The position numbers were made by a program, and so were the translations under genes. A model generated the notes under the pieces. That model saw nothing but the letters and a program-made list of their open reading frames with translations, had not been told where the DNA came from and did not search any database. A DNA stretch of 64,000 bases from Vogesella indigofera (GTDB taxonomy: Bacteria > Pseudomonadota > Gammaproteobacteria > Burkholderiales > Chromobacteriaceae), in assembly GCF_003633895.1 (NCBI RefSeq), contig NZ_RBID01000017.1, positions 222,507 through 286,506 of the forward strand. Reading direction: 5' to 3'. Of this stretch, positions 37,242-46,268 are shown piece by piece. Within the stretch, counting starts at the first letter, position 1. Each line of letters opens with the position of its first letter.

Positions 37242-38942
37242 ATGACGTCGATGTCCGCTCTACCCAGTTATGTGCACGGCACCGGTGACAAGCCGCTGAT
37301 CGGCCAGACCATCGGCCAGTTTTTTGACGACGCCTGCCGCCGTTTTGCCGAACGCGACGCGCTGATCGTGCGTCACCAGGGCATACGCTGGCGTTACGCC
37401 GAGCTGCAGGAGCAGGTCGAGCGCCTTGCCTGCGGCCTGCGCCGGCTGGGGCTGCAGACTGGCGAGCGCATCGGCATCTGGTCACAGAACAACAGCGAGT
37501 GGCTGCTGATGCAGTTCGCCACCGCCAAGGCCGGACTGGTGCTGGTTAACATCAATCCCGCCTATCGCCGCAGCGAGCTGGAATATGCGCTGAACAAGGT
37601 CGATTGCCGCGCGCTGGTACTGGCGCCGAGCTTCAAGAGCAGCGACTACCTCGCGATGGTGAACGATCTCGCGCCGGAGCTGGCCGCAAGCCGGCCGGGC
37701 GAATTGCAGGCGGCGAAGCTGCCGGCGCTGCGCTGGGTGATTCGCCTGGGCGAGGAGGTGACGGCGGGCATGCTCAACTTCCCGGCCTTGCTGGCCGAGC
37801 CGACGGCGGCAGAGCGGCAAACGTTGGCCGCAATCGGCGACGCGCTGCAGTTCGACGACGCCATCAATATCCAGTTCACCTCCGGCACCACCGGCAGCCC
37901 GAAAGGCGCCACGCTCACCCACCACAACATCCTCAACAACGGCTTTTTCGTCGGCGAGGCGATGCGCCTCACCGAGCACGACCGGCTGTGCATCCCGGTG
38001 CCGCTCTACCACTGCTTCGGCATGGTGCTGGGGGTGCTGGCCTGCCTCACCCATGGTGCGGCGATGGTGTTCCCGTCGGAAGCGTTCGAGCCGCTGGCGG
38101 TGCTGCAGACGGTGGCGGAGGAGAAGTGCACCGCGCTGCACGGCGTGCCGACCATGTTCATCGCGGTGCTGGATCACCCGCGCTTCGCCGAATTCGACCT
38201 GTCCGCACTGCGCACCGGCATCATGGCCGGCAGCCCGTGCCCGATCTCGGTGATGGAGCGGGTGGTGGCGCAGATGCACATGGCCGAGGTCACCATCGCC
38301 TACGGAATGACCGAGACCAGCCCGGTCAGCTTCCAGAGCGCGACCGATACCCCGGTGGCGAAAAAAGTGGCCACCGTGGGCCGCATCCATCCGCACGTGG
38401 AGGTCAAGATCGTCGACGTCGAGGGCCGCATCGTGCCGCGCGGCGAAACCGGCGAGCTGCTCACCCGCGGCTACTCGGTGATGCTCGGCTACTGGGGCGA
38501 CGAGGAAAAAACGCGTGAAGCGATCGACGCTGCCGGCTGGATGCACACCGGCGACCTGGCGGTGCTGGACGCCGACGGCTACTGCAATATCGTCGGCCGG
38601 GTGAAGGACATGGTGATCCGCGGCGGCGAGAACATCTATCCGCGCGAGATCGAGGAATTCCTGTACCGCCATCCCAAGGTGCAGGACGTGCAGGTGGTCG
38701 GCGTGCCGGACACCAAGTATGGCGAGGAGCTGTGCGCGTGGATACGGCTGCGCGACGGCGAGAGCTGCACCGTGGAAGAAATCCGCGCCTTCTGCGACGG
38801 CCAGATCGCGCACTACAAGATCCCGCGCTACATCGAATTCGTCGATGCCTTCCCGATGACCATCACCGGCAAGATCCAGAAATTCATGATGCGGCAGCAG
38901 ATGAAGGACAAGCTGGGGCTGGACGAAGCCAAGACCGCCTGA
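37242..38942 (+). CDS. AMP-forming fatty-acid/branched-chain acyl-CoA ligase, LiuR-regulated
   Basis: Ligase of 566 aa resembling ACSF2-like acyl-CoA synthetases. Motifs are [26 protein letters not shown] and the C-terminal G-K-I-Q-K-F lysine. GGAGA is 8 nt before the ATG. Its promoter holds a LiuR-type palindrome, so I infer activation of isovalerate or a related branched or short acid for the liu pathway. A copy of the 13-bp word (37820) encodes Thr-Leu-Ala-Ala. Confidence 0.88.
   Translation: MTSMSALPSYVHGTGDKPLIGQTIGQFFDDACRRFAERDALIVRHQGIRWRYAELQEQVERLACGLRRLGLQTGERIGIWSQNNSEWLLMQFATAKAGLVLVNINPAYRRSELEYALNKVDCRALVLAPSFKSSDYLAMVNDLAPELAASRPGELQAAKLPALRWVIRLGEEVTAGMLNFPALLAEPTAAERQTLAAIGDALQFDDAINIQFTSGTTGSPKGATLTHHNILNNGFFVGEAMRLTEHDRLCIPVPLYHCFGMVLGVLACLTHGAAMVFPSEAFEPLAVLQTVAEEKCTALHGVPTMFIAVLDHPRFAEFDLSALRTGIMAGSPCPISVMERVVAQMHMAEVTIAYGMTETSPVSFQSATDTPVAKKVATVGRIHPHVEVKIVDVEGRIVPRGETGELLTRGYSVMLGYWGDEEKTREAIDAAGWMHTGDLAVLDADGYCNIVGRVKDMVIRGGENIYPREIEEFLYRHPKVQDVQVVGVPDTKYGEELCAWIRLRDGESCTVEEIRAFCDGQIAHYKIPRYIEFVDAFPMTITGKIQKFMMRQQMKDKLGLDEAKTA
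37820..37832 (+). repeat. AACGTTGGCCGCA word inside the acyl-CoA ligase
   Basis: Exact copy, preceded by a Gln codon and read Thr-Leu-Ala-Ala, exactly as the two copies in truB. Confidence 0.8.
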
Positions 38943-39017
38943 CGCGGCAGTGCCCTGCGCTGTGCCGGGTCAGCAGCAGCCGTGTGCGGTGTCGCCACCG
39001 CCACGGCTGTTTCTTTT

Positions 39018-39039
39018 TTGCGGCCAACGTTGGCCGCAA
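39018..39039. repeat. Fused palindrome of the 13-bp word, convergent junction
   Basis: TGCGGCCAACGTTGGCCGCA at 39019-39038 is flanked by one more T and A on each side and preceded by a T run. It lies between the ligase and the small minus-strand gene at 39222. Confidence 0.8.
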
Positions 39040-39221
39040 CCGTCGTTGTTCGCCGGTCGCGATTACCCGCGCCGGCCGGCGCGCGGCATGGTGGCGAGTG
39101 TTGCTTTGTGCCTGGCGCGCCCTGGCGCCGATGGCAAGCGCAGTCGCCGGTGTCGAGTTTAGCCGCAGCGGTGTGCCTGCGGCCAAGCGCTCACCAGCTG
39201 CCGGCCGGCGACCACCAGCGG

Positions 39222-39548
39222 CTAGGTGCCGCCCACGTGCCAGCTCAGCACTTCGCGCTGTTCTTCCGCTTCGGCACGGGCGGTGGCGATGCGATCTTCC
39301 TTCAGCTGGGCGCGCACCGTGTCCGGCAGTGCGGCCAGCGCGTCGCTGATGGCGGCGGCGAGCAGATCGCCGACCATGCACGCCGGGTCGCGCTGTCGCA
39401 GGTGGGCCAGCGCTTCCAGCTCGCGCACCAGTGCTGCCGGCACCGGGCCGGACACATTGCGCACCGAGGAGCTGCGCAGGTCGCAGCTGTAGGCACTGGC
39501 GGTGCCGCTGCACCAGCTGGCAACCAGTTCGTTGATCTTGTCACCCAT
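39222..39548 (-). CDS. Small hypothetical protein, possible ribbon-helix-helix-like
   Basis: Protein of 108 aa, not firmly recognised. The middle part (P-V-P-A-A-L-V-R-E-L-E-A-L-A-H-L-R-Q-R...L-L-A-A-A-I-S-D-A-L) resembles the helical region of small proteobacterial proteins sometimes labelled pilin-assembly or tip components. The start is supported by GGAGG 9 nt upstream. No membrane segment or signal. It stands alone, divergent from the pirin gene, 400 bp away. Confidence 0.6.
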   Translation of the reverse strand: MGDKINELVASWCSGTASAYSCDLRSSSVRNVSGPVPAALVRELEALAHLRQRDPACMVGDLLAAAISDALAALPDTVRAQLKEDRIATARAEAEEQREVLSWHVGGT

Positions 39549-39950
39549 GGTCTCTGCCTCCGCATTGGTTTCGGGCGCCTCGATGCCGCACCCCGTAGTG
39601 CTTTATAGCCGCTGGATCGCGAATTGGGACGCCCCGCGCCGGTGGCCCGGCTGGTCTATGGCGTCGCCGTGACGGGGGGCAGACGGGGTGACGGCGGCGG
39701 CCATGGTCGGCTGCGCTCGTCGATCGCTTGAAAGCGGAGGCGGCCGCTGCGGCGTGGCCGTTGTCGCGGTTTCGCCCTGGTTGCGTGCCACCGGCTGGCC
39801 CTGTTCCCTGGAGGGCACCGGCCTGGGCCTTGTTCGGTTTTCCTGAACGGGCCGTCGGTTTTTTCCGCTATGGTGCGCGTGGCGCGGGCGCTACAGTGCC
39901 GGCATCGGGATTGGCAACCGCCAGTCAGCGTACATCCAAGGAGCCAGAAC
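39549..39950. other. Intergenic region between divergent genes, no recognised element
   Basis: About 400 bp of GC-rich sequence must hold the promoters of the small hypothetical gene and of the pirin gene. I see no convincing -35/-10 pair, hairpin or repeat. Reading frames here look like compositional noise. Confidence 0.5.
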
Positions 39951-40646
39951 ATGATTGCTATCCGTCCCGCCCACGCCCGCGGCAAGGCCGATTTTGGCTG
40001 GCTGCAGAGCCGCCACAGCTTTTCCTTCGGCCACTACTACGATCCGGCGCACATGGGCTTTTCCGATCTGCGCGTGATCAACGACGACCGCGTCGCGCCG
40101 CGCGCCGGCTTCGATACCCACGGCCACCGCGACATGGAAATCATCAGCTACGTGCTCGACGGCGCCATCCGCCACCGCGATTCCGCCGGCAACGAGGCGG
40201 TGCTGCGCGCCGGCGAATTCCAGGTGATGAGTGCCGGCCGCGGCATCATGCACAGCGAGTTCAATGCCAGCAACGACGCGTCGCTGCACTTCCTGCAGAT
40301 CTGGATCGAGCCGCGCGAGGCGGGCGGCGAACCGGGCTACCAGCAGAAGGACTTCGGCCTGCAGTCGGGGCTGACGCTGGTGGCCTCGCCGGACGCTGCC
40401 GCCGGCAGCCTCGCCATCCGCCAGGACGCACGCCTGTACCAGCTGCTGCTGGCGCCGGGCGAGGCGCTGGATTTCGCGCAGGCCAGCGGCCGCCGCAGCT
40501 ATGTGCACCTGATCCGCGGCAGTCTGCAGCTGGCGGATGTGCAACTGGCGCCGGGCGATGGCGCCAGGGTCAGCCAGTTGCCGGCCTACACCCTGCGCAA
40601 CAACGGCAGCGAACCGCTGCAGGCGCTGCTGTTCGATCTGGCCTGA
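39951..40646 (+). CDS. Pirin family protein (quercetin dioxygenase-like bicupin, YhhW type)
   Basis: Cytoplasmic bicupin of 231 aa. The N-terminal cupin keeps the four metal ligands His57 and His59 (H-G-H-R-D-M-E), His101 and Glu103 (M-H-S-E-F-N). F-G-H-Y-Y-D-P and R-V-I-N-D-D-R-V are typical of the YhhW branch, some members of which cleave quercetin in vitro. The physiological role is unknown. AAGGAG lies 9 nt before the ATG at 39951. A single copy of the 13-bp word follows about 95 bp downstream. Confidence 0.9.
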   Translation: MIAIRPAHARGKADFGWLQSRHSFSFGHYYDPAHMGFSDLRVINDDRVAPRAGFDTHGHRDMEIISYVLDGAIRHRDSAGNEAVLRAGEFQVMSAGRGIMHSEFNASNDASLHFLQIWIEPREAGGEPGYQQKDFGLQSGLTLVASPDAAAGSLAIRQDARLYQLLLAPGEALDFAQASGRRSYVHLIRGSLQLADVQLAPGDGARVSQLPAYTLRNNGSEPLQALLFDLA

Positions 40647-40740
40647 GCCGGCGCTGTCGCCGCCCGCCGCTGTCCGCGCGACCAGCCGGGCGGGGCGCAA
40701 GGTCTTGCCGTCGCGCCACGCGCCGGCTTGTGTGCTGGCC

Positions 40741-40753
40741 AAGGTTGGCCGCA
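40741..40753 (+). repeat. AAGGTTGGCCGCA word downstream of the pirin gene
   Basis: Exact single copy in the intergenic region between the pirin and the small gene at 40884. Confidence 0.75.
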
Positions 40754-40883
40754 AGGTCTGCTGACGCACCGGCCGCGGCTGTCTGCACGGCATGGGGCGT
40801 CAGCCATGGCCGCCCGTCGCCCCGTGCCACCGCGCCGGTGTTTACTGGCTACACTCAAAGTCAGGGATCCGGGAGGACGAGCC

Positions 40884-41213
40884 ATGAAGCTGGGGCTGGA
40901 AGAAATGCTGCAGCTGCTGCAGGAAGTGGAGCAGGGCGATCCGCTGGATTTTGCCGACCTGCCGATGGATGAAGACCAGTTGCGGCGACTGGTACTGAGT
41001 GACCTGCTGCAGCGCGATCAGCAACTGCAGGCCAGCGCCTCGGCGGAGGAATGCCAGCTGATCTACCTGCTGTCCACCGCGCGGCTGGTGCTGGAAAACC
41101 TGCTGCTGCACCTGCAGTTGCTGCGGCTGAAGCAGCCGGAAGGCGGCAGCGACGCGCAGTGGCAGGTCTTGCTGCGGCGCTTCCGGCGCGGTGACGACGA
41201 CGGCGCGGCGTGA
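40884..41213 (+). CDS. Small Leu/Gln-rich helical hypothetical protein
   Basis: Protein of 109 aa not recognised. It is predicted almost wholly helical, acidic in the first half (L-D-F-A-D-L-P-M-D-E-D), with a hydrophobic leucine-rich helix near 70-92 (T-A-R-L-V-L-E-N-L-L-L-H-L-Q-L-L) and a basic then acidic tail. A good GGGAGGA site lies 7 nt before the ATG, which supports it as a real gene. It could be a small adaptor or oligomerising protein; no partner is suggested by the neighbours. Confidence 0.6.
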   Translation: MKLGLEEMLQLLQEVEQGDPLDFADLPMDEDQLRRLVLSDLLQRDQQLQASASAEECQLIYLLSTARLVLENLLLHLQLLRLKQPEGGSDAQWQVLLRRFRRGDDDGAA

Positions 41214-41741
41214 TACTCGCCGCCCGCTTGCCGCTGAGAGCTGGCGTGACAGCCCCAGCGCCAGCCCACCGTCGTCGCTGAGCGGTATGCCGGGCCGCCG
41301 CCGCGGTGGCTGTCGCCGTGCCTTGTCTGATCCTCACCTTTACTCCTGCGTGGCGGCCTGTGGCGGCGGCTGTCACTTGCATCTCGCTCACCACCGCGGC
41401 GCGTACCCCTGCCCAATCACCTCGCGCGCTTGCCGCTGCTGCCGTCGCTATGCGGCGCCATGATCTTCCGCATCGTGTTCTCGTTGCCGGCCGGTGGCGG
41501 TTGTGGGTTTTTCGCCGGCGGCCTTCTATAACGGTGAGGTGACGTTTCCGGCCGCGTTGTCGCCGGAAAGGTCGACCTGGCGCGCGGCAACCGGCCGCGC
41601 CGTTGCAATAAAACCGGCCGCCGCACCGGCGCGCCACCGCAGTGCGCGGGTGGCGGTGCTGGCCGTGGCGTGGCCGGGTACTGGGCGTGGTGAGCGGCGG
41701 CCGTTGCGGTCTGGCTGCGATCCGGCGCGAAGGTGGATGCC
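41214..41741. other. Gene-free region upstream of the S8 protease
   Basis: About 530 bp with no credible gene. Open frames on both strands lack ribosome binding sites and have proline/arginine-rich noise composition. No strong hairpin, repeat or promoter was recognised. The protease promoter presumably lies at its end. Confidence 0.5.
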
Positions 41742-44138
41742 ATGCATCGTTCGATCCTGCTTTGCTGTCTGGCCTTGCTGTTTCCGTGCTTCGCCACTGC
41801 GGCCAAGCTTGCGCCGACCGCGGCGGCACCGCTGCTGGCGCCGCCGGCGGTACTGGCGGACCGCGACGGCAACGGTCTCGGCGACAGCCTGCAGCAGCAG
41901 CTGGCCACGGCGGCGCCGGACGCGCGCTTCGACGTGGTGGTCACCTTCCGGCAGCCGGCACAGGCGGCCGCCGCACGCCAGACGCTGGGCAACTTCGTGC
42001 CGCGTCATGAATTCAAGCTGATCCCCGGTTTTGCCGGCCGCCTCAGCGCGGCGCAGATCCGCGGGCTGTTGCACGCGCCGGGCCTGCTGCGCATCGAGGA
42101 AGACGCCACGGTGCGCACCCAGCTCGACGCCGCGCGCGCCGACTTCGGCATCGAGGCCGCGCGTGGCTTGGCGGCCAGCGGCCTGAGCGGGCGCAATGTC
42201 GGCATCTGTATCGTCGATACCGGCGTCGATCCGCTGCACGAGCAGCTGGACAACGGCAAGGTGGCGGCCTTCATCGACTATGTCGCCGGCCGCAGCGTGC
42301 CCTACGACGATAACGGCCACGGTACCCATGTCGCCGCCATCGCCGCCGGCGATGGTAGCGGCGGCGCCTCGGCTGCCGCGTTGCAGGGCGTGGCCAGCGG
42401 TGCCGCGCTGTACGCCGCCAAGGTGCTCGACGCGCAGGGCAGCGGGGCGGAAAGCAATGTGGTCGCCGGCATCCAGTGGTGTGCCGCCCAGGCCGGGGTG
42501 CACGTCATTTCCATGAGCCTGGCCGCGTTGCCGCCGGCCGACGGCAAGGACGCGATGAGCCAGGCGGTGGATGCCGCGGTGGCGGCGGGCAAGGTATTGG
42601 TGGTGGCCGCCGGCAATGACGGCGACGAGCCCGGCACCGTCGGCTCGCCCGGCGCGGCGGTGGGGGCGATCACCGTCGGCGCCTGTGCCGAGTGGTCGGC
42701 AGTGCCGGCTGCGGCCAACCATTCCGACGGTGTGTACCTGACGGCGTTTTCCAGTCGCGGGCCGATCACGGTGAACGCCAGCACCAGCTATATCAAGCCC
42801 GATGTCTGCGCCCCGGGGCACCGCATTGCCGCGGCCAAGTCCGGCAGCACCGGCGACTACGTGGTTTATAGCGGCACCTCGATGGCGACGCCGTTTGTTG
42901 CCGGCACCGTGGCACTGGCGTTGGAGGCCAATCCGGCACTGAAGGGCAATCCGGCGCAGGTGCGCAGCCTGCTGGAGGGCAGCGCGCAGGATCGCGGCGC
43001 CAGCGGCAAGGACAATGAGTGGGGCGCCGGTCTGCTCGACGGCTACGCCTTTGTCGCCCGCGCACAGAATGCCGCCGCCAGCGTCCGCACCGCGATGCCC
43101 ACCGCCGTGCATCTGGATGCCAGTGTCGGCAGCAACCAGCTGTGGAGCCACAGCTTCAGCCTCGCCGACGGCGACCTGGGCCAGCCGCTGGCGGCCACGG
43201 TGACCATCGTCGGCCAGCCGCTGTGTGTGCTGCAGTTTGGCGGCTCCTGCTTTGCCTACCAGTGGGATCCGGATCTCGATGCCCGGTTGCTGGCGCCGGA
43301 TGGCACGCAGCTGTCGGCCAGCGGCTGCATGGGCGAGGGCATGGACTGCGCCGCGCCGCGTACGCCGCTGGTGGCGCTCGGCCGCCAGGAAACGCTGCAT
43401 GCGATGCCGACCGTGGCTGGCACTTACCGTATCGAGGTATGGGGCGCCCAGGACAGTGTCAATAACGGCAGGGGCGGCAGCTTCGCGCTCGACCTGTCGC
43501 GCGGCCCGCTGGCCGCCGCGGTGGTCAGCCCCGACTTTGCGCTGAGCACCACCCCGGCCAGCCGCAGCGTGGTCAGCGGCGGCGGCACCAGCTACACCAC
43601 CACCGTCACCGCCACGGGCGGTTTCGGCAGCAGTGTCGATCTCGGCGTCAGCGGCTTGCCGCTTGGTGCCAGCGGCAGCTTCAGCCCCGATCCGCTTAGC
43701 GGTGGTAGCGGTTCTGCCACCCTCAGCGTGACCACCAGCAGCAATACCGTGGCCGGCAGTTACCCGCTGCTGATCAGCGGCATCGGTGGCGGACTGAGCC
43801 GCAGCAGCACGGCCACGCTGGTGGTGACGGCGCCCAACGCCGACTTTGCGCTGGTGGTGTCACCAAACAGCCGCACGGTGAAGCGCGGCGGCCGCACCAG
43901 TTATACCGCCACCATCAGCCCGCTGAACGGCTTTAGCGGTGCCGTCACGCTCGGCGTCTCCAACCTGCCGTCCGGCGCCACCTTCGGCTTCAGCCCCAAT
44001 CCGGTGGCCGGCGCCGGCTCGTCCACGCTGACCGTCAAGACCGGCAAGACGACACCGGTCGGCAGCTATCAGCTGCAGGTGACCGGCAGCAGCGGCAGCC
44101 TGAGCCACAGCCAGAGCGTGGGTCTGGTCGTGCGCTAG
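41742..44138 (+). CDS. Secreted subtilisin-like serine protease (S8) with two C-terminal Ig-like repeats
   Basis: Exported protease of 798 aa. A signal peptide covers residues 1-21, then a calcium-loop-like D-R-D-G-N-G-L-G-D (40-48). An I9-like propeptide follows (about 62-125). The S8 domain has Asp159 (V-D-T-G-V-D), His193 (H-G-T-H), Asn292 and Ser380 (G-T-S-M-A-T-P). A P-domain-like beta region is at about 450-590. Two homologous repeats of about 95 residues (near 598-697 and 701-798) start S-P-D-F-A-L / A-D-F-A-L. ATG 41742 is 8 nt from AAGG; GTG at 41733 is the alternative. Confidence 0.92.
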   Translation: MHRSILLCCLALLFPCFATAAKLAPTAAAPLLAPPAVLADRDGNGLGDSLQQQLATAAPDARFDVVVTFRQPAQAAAARQTLGNFVPRHEFKLIPGFAGRLSAAQIRGLLHAPGLLRIEEDATVRTQLDAARADFGIEAARGLAASGLSGRNVGICIVDTGVDPLHEQLDNGKVAAFIDYVAGRSVPYDDNGHGTHVAAIAAGDGSGGASAAALQGVASGAALYAAKVLDAQGSGAESNVVAGIQWCAAQAGVHVISMSLAALPPADGKDAMSQAVDAAVAAGKVLVVAAGNDGDEPGTVGSPGAAVGAITVGACAEWSAVPAAANHSDGVYLTAFSSRGPITVNASTSYIKPDVCAPGHRIAAAKSGSTGDYVVYSGTSMATPFVAGTVALALEANPALKGNPAQVRSLLEGSAQDRGASGKDNEWGAGLLDGYAFVARAQNAAASVRTAMPTAVHLDASVGSNQLWSHSFSLADGDLGQPLAATVTIVGQPLCVLQFGGSCFAYQWDPDLDARLLAPDGTQLSASGCMGEGMDCAAPRTPLVALGRQETLHAMPTVAGTYRIEVWGAQDSVNNGRGGSFALDLSRGPLAAAVVSPDFALSTTPASRSVVSGGGTSYTTTVTATGGFGSSVDLGVSGLPLGASGSFSPDPLSGGSGSATLSVTTSSNTVAGSYPLLISGIGGGLSRSSTATLVVTAPNADFALVVSPNSRTVKRGGRTSYTATISPLNGFSGAVTLGVSNLPSGATFGFSPNPVAGAGSSTLTVKTGKTTPVGSYQLQVTGSSGSLSHSQSVGLVVR

Positions 44139-44251
44139 CGGCGGGCAGTGCACTGCCGCAATGCTGCCCACGCTTGCCGTTTCATGAGAAAATCCCCCGC
44201 ATCACGGGCAGCCCTGCGCTGCCCGCCTTGTTTTGCAGCCGGAACCTTGCC

Positions 44252-46186
44252 ATGCCCCACAATGCTTCACCCCGCGTGCTGTCCATCATCCCGCCGATGA
44301 CGCAGCTGAACACGCCTTACCCGTCCACCGCCTACATCACCGGCTTTCTGCGCTCGCGCCAGATCGATGCGGTGCAGGAGGACCTGGCGCTGGCGCTGGT
44401 GTTGCAGCTGTTCTCGGTGGCCGGCCTGAAGGCGGTGCGCGAGCGCATCGACGCCATCGCGCCGAAAAAGCGCAGTCATCAGGTACGCCATTTCGTCGAG
44501 TTTTTCGAACGCTATCTCGCCACAATCGGCCCGGTGATCCGCTTTTTGCAGGGCGGCGATTCCACCGTCAGCCATCGCATCTGCAGCCGCGGCTTTTTGC
44601 CTGAGGGCGCGCGTTTTGCCGCGCTGGACAACTATGTCGACCCGGATGATCCGGACGGCGGCGATCCGCTGGCGTGGGCGTTCGGCGCGCTGGGGGCGCA
44701 GGACAGGGCGCGGCATCTGGCCACGCTGTACCTGAATGATTTGTCCGACGTGCTGCGCGACGCGGTGGACGAGCGCTTCGAGTTCGTGCGCTACGCCGAA
44801 TCGCTGGCGATGAGCCAGCCCACCTTCGAACCGCTGGCCGCTGCGCTGGCGGCACCGCCGACGCTGGTGGACGACACGCTGCAGGCGCTGACGATTGCCG
44901 CCATCGACAAGCACCAGCCTGACCTCGTGCTGCTGTCGGTGCCGTTCCCCGGCTCGGTGTACGCCGCGTTCCGCATCGCGCAGACCATCAAGCAACGTTG
45001 GCCGCATATCAAGACCGCGCTGGGTGGCGGCTTCGTCAACACCGAGCTGCGCGAACTGCGCGAGCCGCGCGTGTTCGACTACTTCGACTTCGTGACGCTG
45101 GACGACGGCGAGAAGCCCATCCTCGCGCTGCTGGAGCACCTGCAGGGGCAGCGTGGCGTCAGCCGGCTGGTGCGCACCTTCGTGCGCGACGGCGATCTGG
45201 ATGGCAATGGAGTAGTGCGCTACGTCAACATGATGGAAGGCGACATCGCCTTCGAGGACGTCGGCGCGCCGACCTGGGACGGGCTGCCGATCGATCGTTA
45301 CCTGTCGCTCCTGGACATGCTCAACCCGATGCACCGGCTGTGGAGCGACGGCCGCTGGAACAAGCTGACCGTGGCGCACGGCTGCTACTGGAAGAAGTGC
45401 AGCTTCTGCGACGTGACGCTGGACTACATCTCGCGCTACGAGACGGCGTCCGCCGCCACGCTGGTCGACCGCATCGAGGCCATCATCGCCGAGACCGGCC
45501 AGACCGGTTTCCACTTCGTGGACGAGGCGGCGCCGCCGAAGATGCTGCGCGCGCTGGCCGAGGAGCTGTTGCGCCGCAATGTCAGCATCTCGTGGTGGGG
45601 CAATATCCGCTTCGAGAAATCGTTCACCCCCGAGCTGTGCCAGCTGCTGGCCGAATCCGGCTGCATCGCCATCTCCGGCGGGCTGGAGGTGGCCTCCGAC
45701 CGCCTGCTGAAGCTGATGAAGAAGGGCGTATCGGTCGACCAGGTGGCGCGGGTGACGCAGGGCTTTACCGAGGCCGGCGTGCTGGTGCACGCCTACCTGA
45801 TGTACGGCTTCCCGACGCAGACGGTGCAGGACACCGTGGACGCGCTGGAGTACGTGCGCCAGCTGTTCGAGAACGGCTGCATCCAGAGCGGCTTCTTCCA
45901 CCGCTTTGCCTGTACCGTGCACTCGCCGGTGGGGCAGAACCCGGAGGAGTACGGCGTCAAGCTGATCCCGTTGCCGGAGGTGACCTTTGCCAAGAACGAC
46001 ATCGGCTTCATCGACCCGACCGGCACCGATCACGACGCGATGGGCCGTGCGCTGAACAAGGCGCTGTACAACTACATGCACGGCATCGGGCTGGAGGCGG
46101 ACGTGCGCGAGTGGTTCGACAGCAAGGTGCCGCGCACGCGGGTGTCGCGCCATTTCATCAGCAAGGCGCTGTTCAGCCAGCGCTGA
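44252..46186 (+). CDS. Radical SAM protein with N-terminal B12-binding-like domain and CX4CX2C cluster motif
   Basis: Protein of 644 aa. The N-terminal half resembles the cobalamin-binding fold (I-I-P-P-M-T-Q-L-N-T-P-Y-P-S-T-A-Y-I, then L-V-L-L-S-V-P-F-P-G and A-L-G-G-G-F-V-N-T-E) but I see no D-x-H-x-x-G base-off motif. The radical SAM domain starts with G-C-Y-W-K-K-C-S-F-C-D: Cys378, Cys383 and Cys386, four residues between the first two instead of the usual three. I-S-G-G-L-E-V-A and Y-L-M-Y-G-F-P-T are further SAM-domain segments. The reaction is unknown. GGAA precedes the ATG at 44252. Confidence 0.85.
   Translation: MPHNASPRVLSIIPPMTQLNTPYPSTAYITGFLRSRQIDAVQEDLALALVLQLFSVAGLKAVRERIDAIAPKKRSHQVRHFVEFFERYLATIGPVIRFLQGGDSTVSHRICSRGFLPEGARFAALDNYVDPDDPDGGDPLAWAFGALGAQDRARHLATLYLNDLSDVLRDAVDERFEFVRYAESLAMSQPTFEPLAAALAAPPTLVDDTLQALTIAAIDKHQPDLVLLSVPFPGSVYAAFRIAQTIKQRWPHIKTALGGGFVNTELRELREPRVFDYFDFVTLDDGEKPILALLEHLQGQRGVSRLVRTFVRDGDLDGNGVVRYVNMMEGDIAFEDVGAPTWDGLPIDRYLSLLDMLNPMHRLWSDGRWNKLTVAHGCYWKKCSFCDVTLDYISRYETASAATLVDRIEAIIAETGQTGFHFVDEAAPPKMLRALAEELLRRNVSISWWGNIRFEKSFTPELCQLLAESGCIAISGGLEVASDRLLKLMKKGVSVDQVARVTQGFTEAGVLVHAYLMYGFPTQTVQDTVDALEYVRQLFENGCIQSGFFHRFACTVHSPVGQNPEEYGVKLIPLPEVTFAKNDIGFIDPTGTDHDAMGRALNKALYNYMHGIGLEADVREWFDSKVPRTRVSRHFISKALFSQR
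44994..45006 (+). repeat. AACGTTGGCCGCA word inside the radical SAM gene
   Basis: Exact copy, here in a different frame (Gln-Arg-Trp-Pro-His). Confidence 0.75.
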
Positions 46187-46200
46187 CACCGAGCGGAAAA

Positions 46201-46238
46201 CACTGCGGCCAACCTTGTCACCAAGGTTGGCCGCAGTG
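46201..46238. terminator. Inverted pair of the 13-bp word, convergent junction
   Basis: Exact copies at 46204-46216 (minus) and 46223-46235 (plus) extend to a perfect 17-bp stem with a 4-nt loop between the radical SAM gene and yheS. It is the only hairpin there. Confidence 0.72.
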
Positions 46239-46268
46239 CTGTTGGGGGCGGCTCTGGCGGGTGCTTGC

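Noticed and set aside
41494-42021. Open frame starting before the S8 protease
   Set aside because: Pro/Arg/Ala-rich composition and overlap with the clear signal peptide and propeptide of the protease in another frame.
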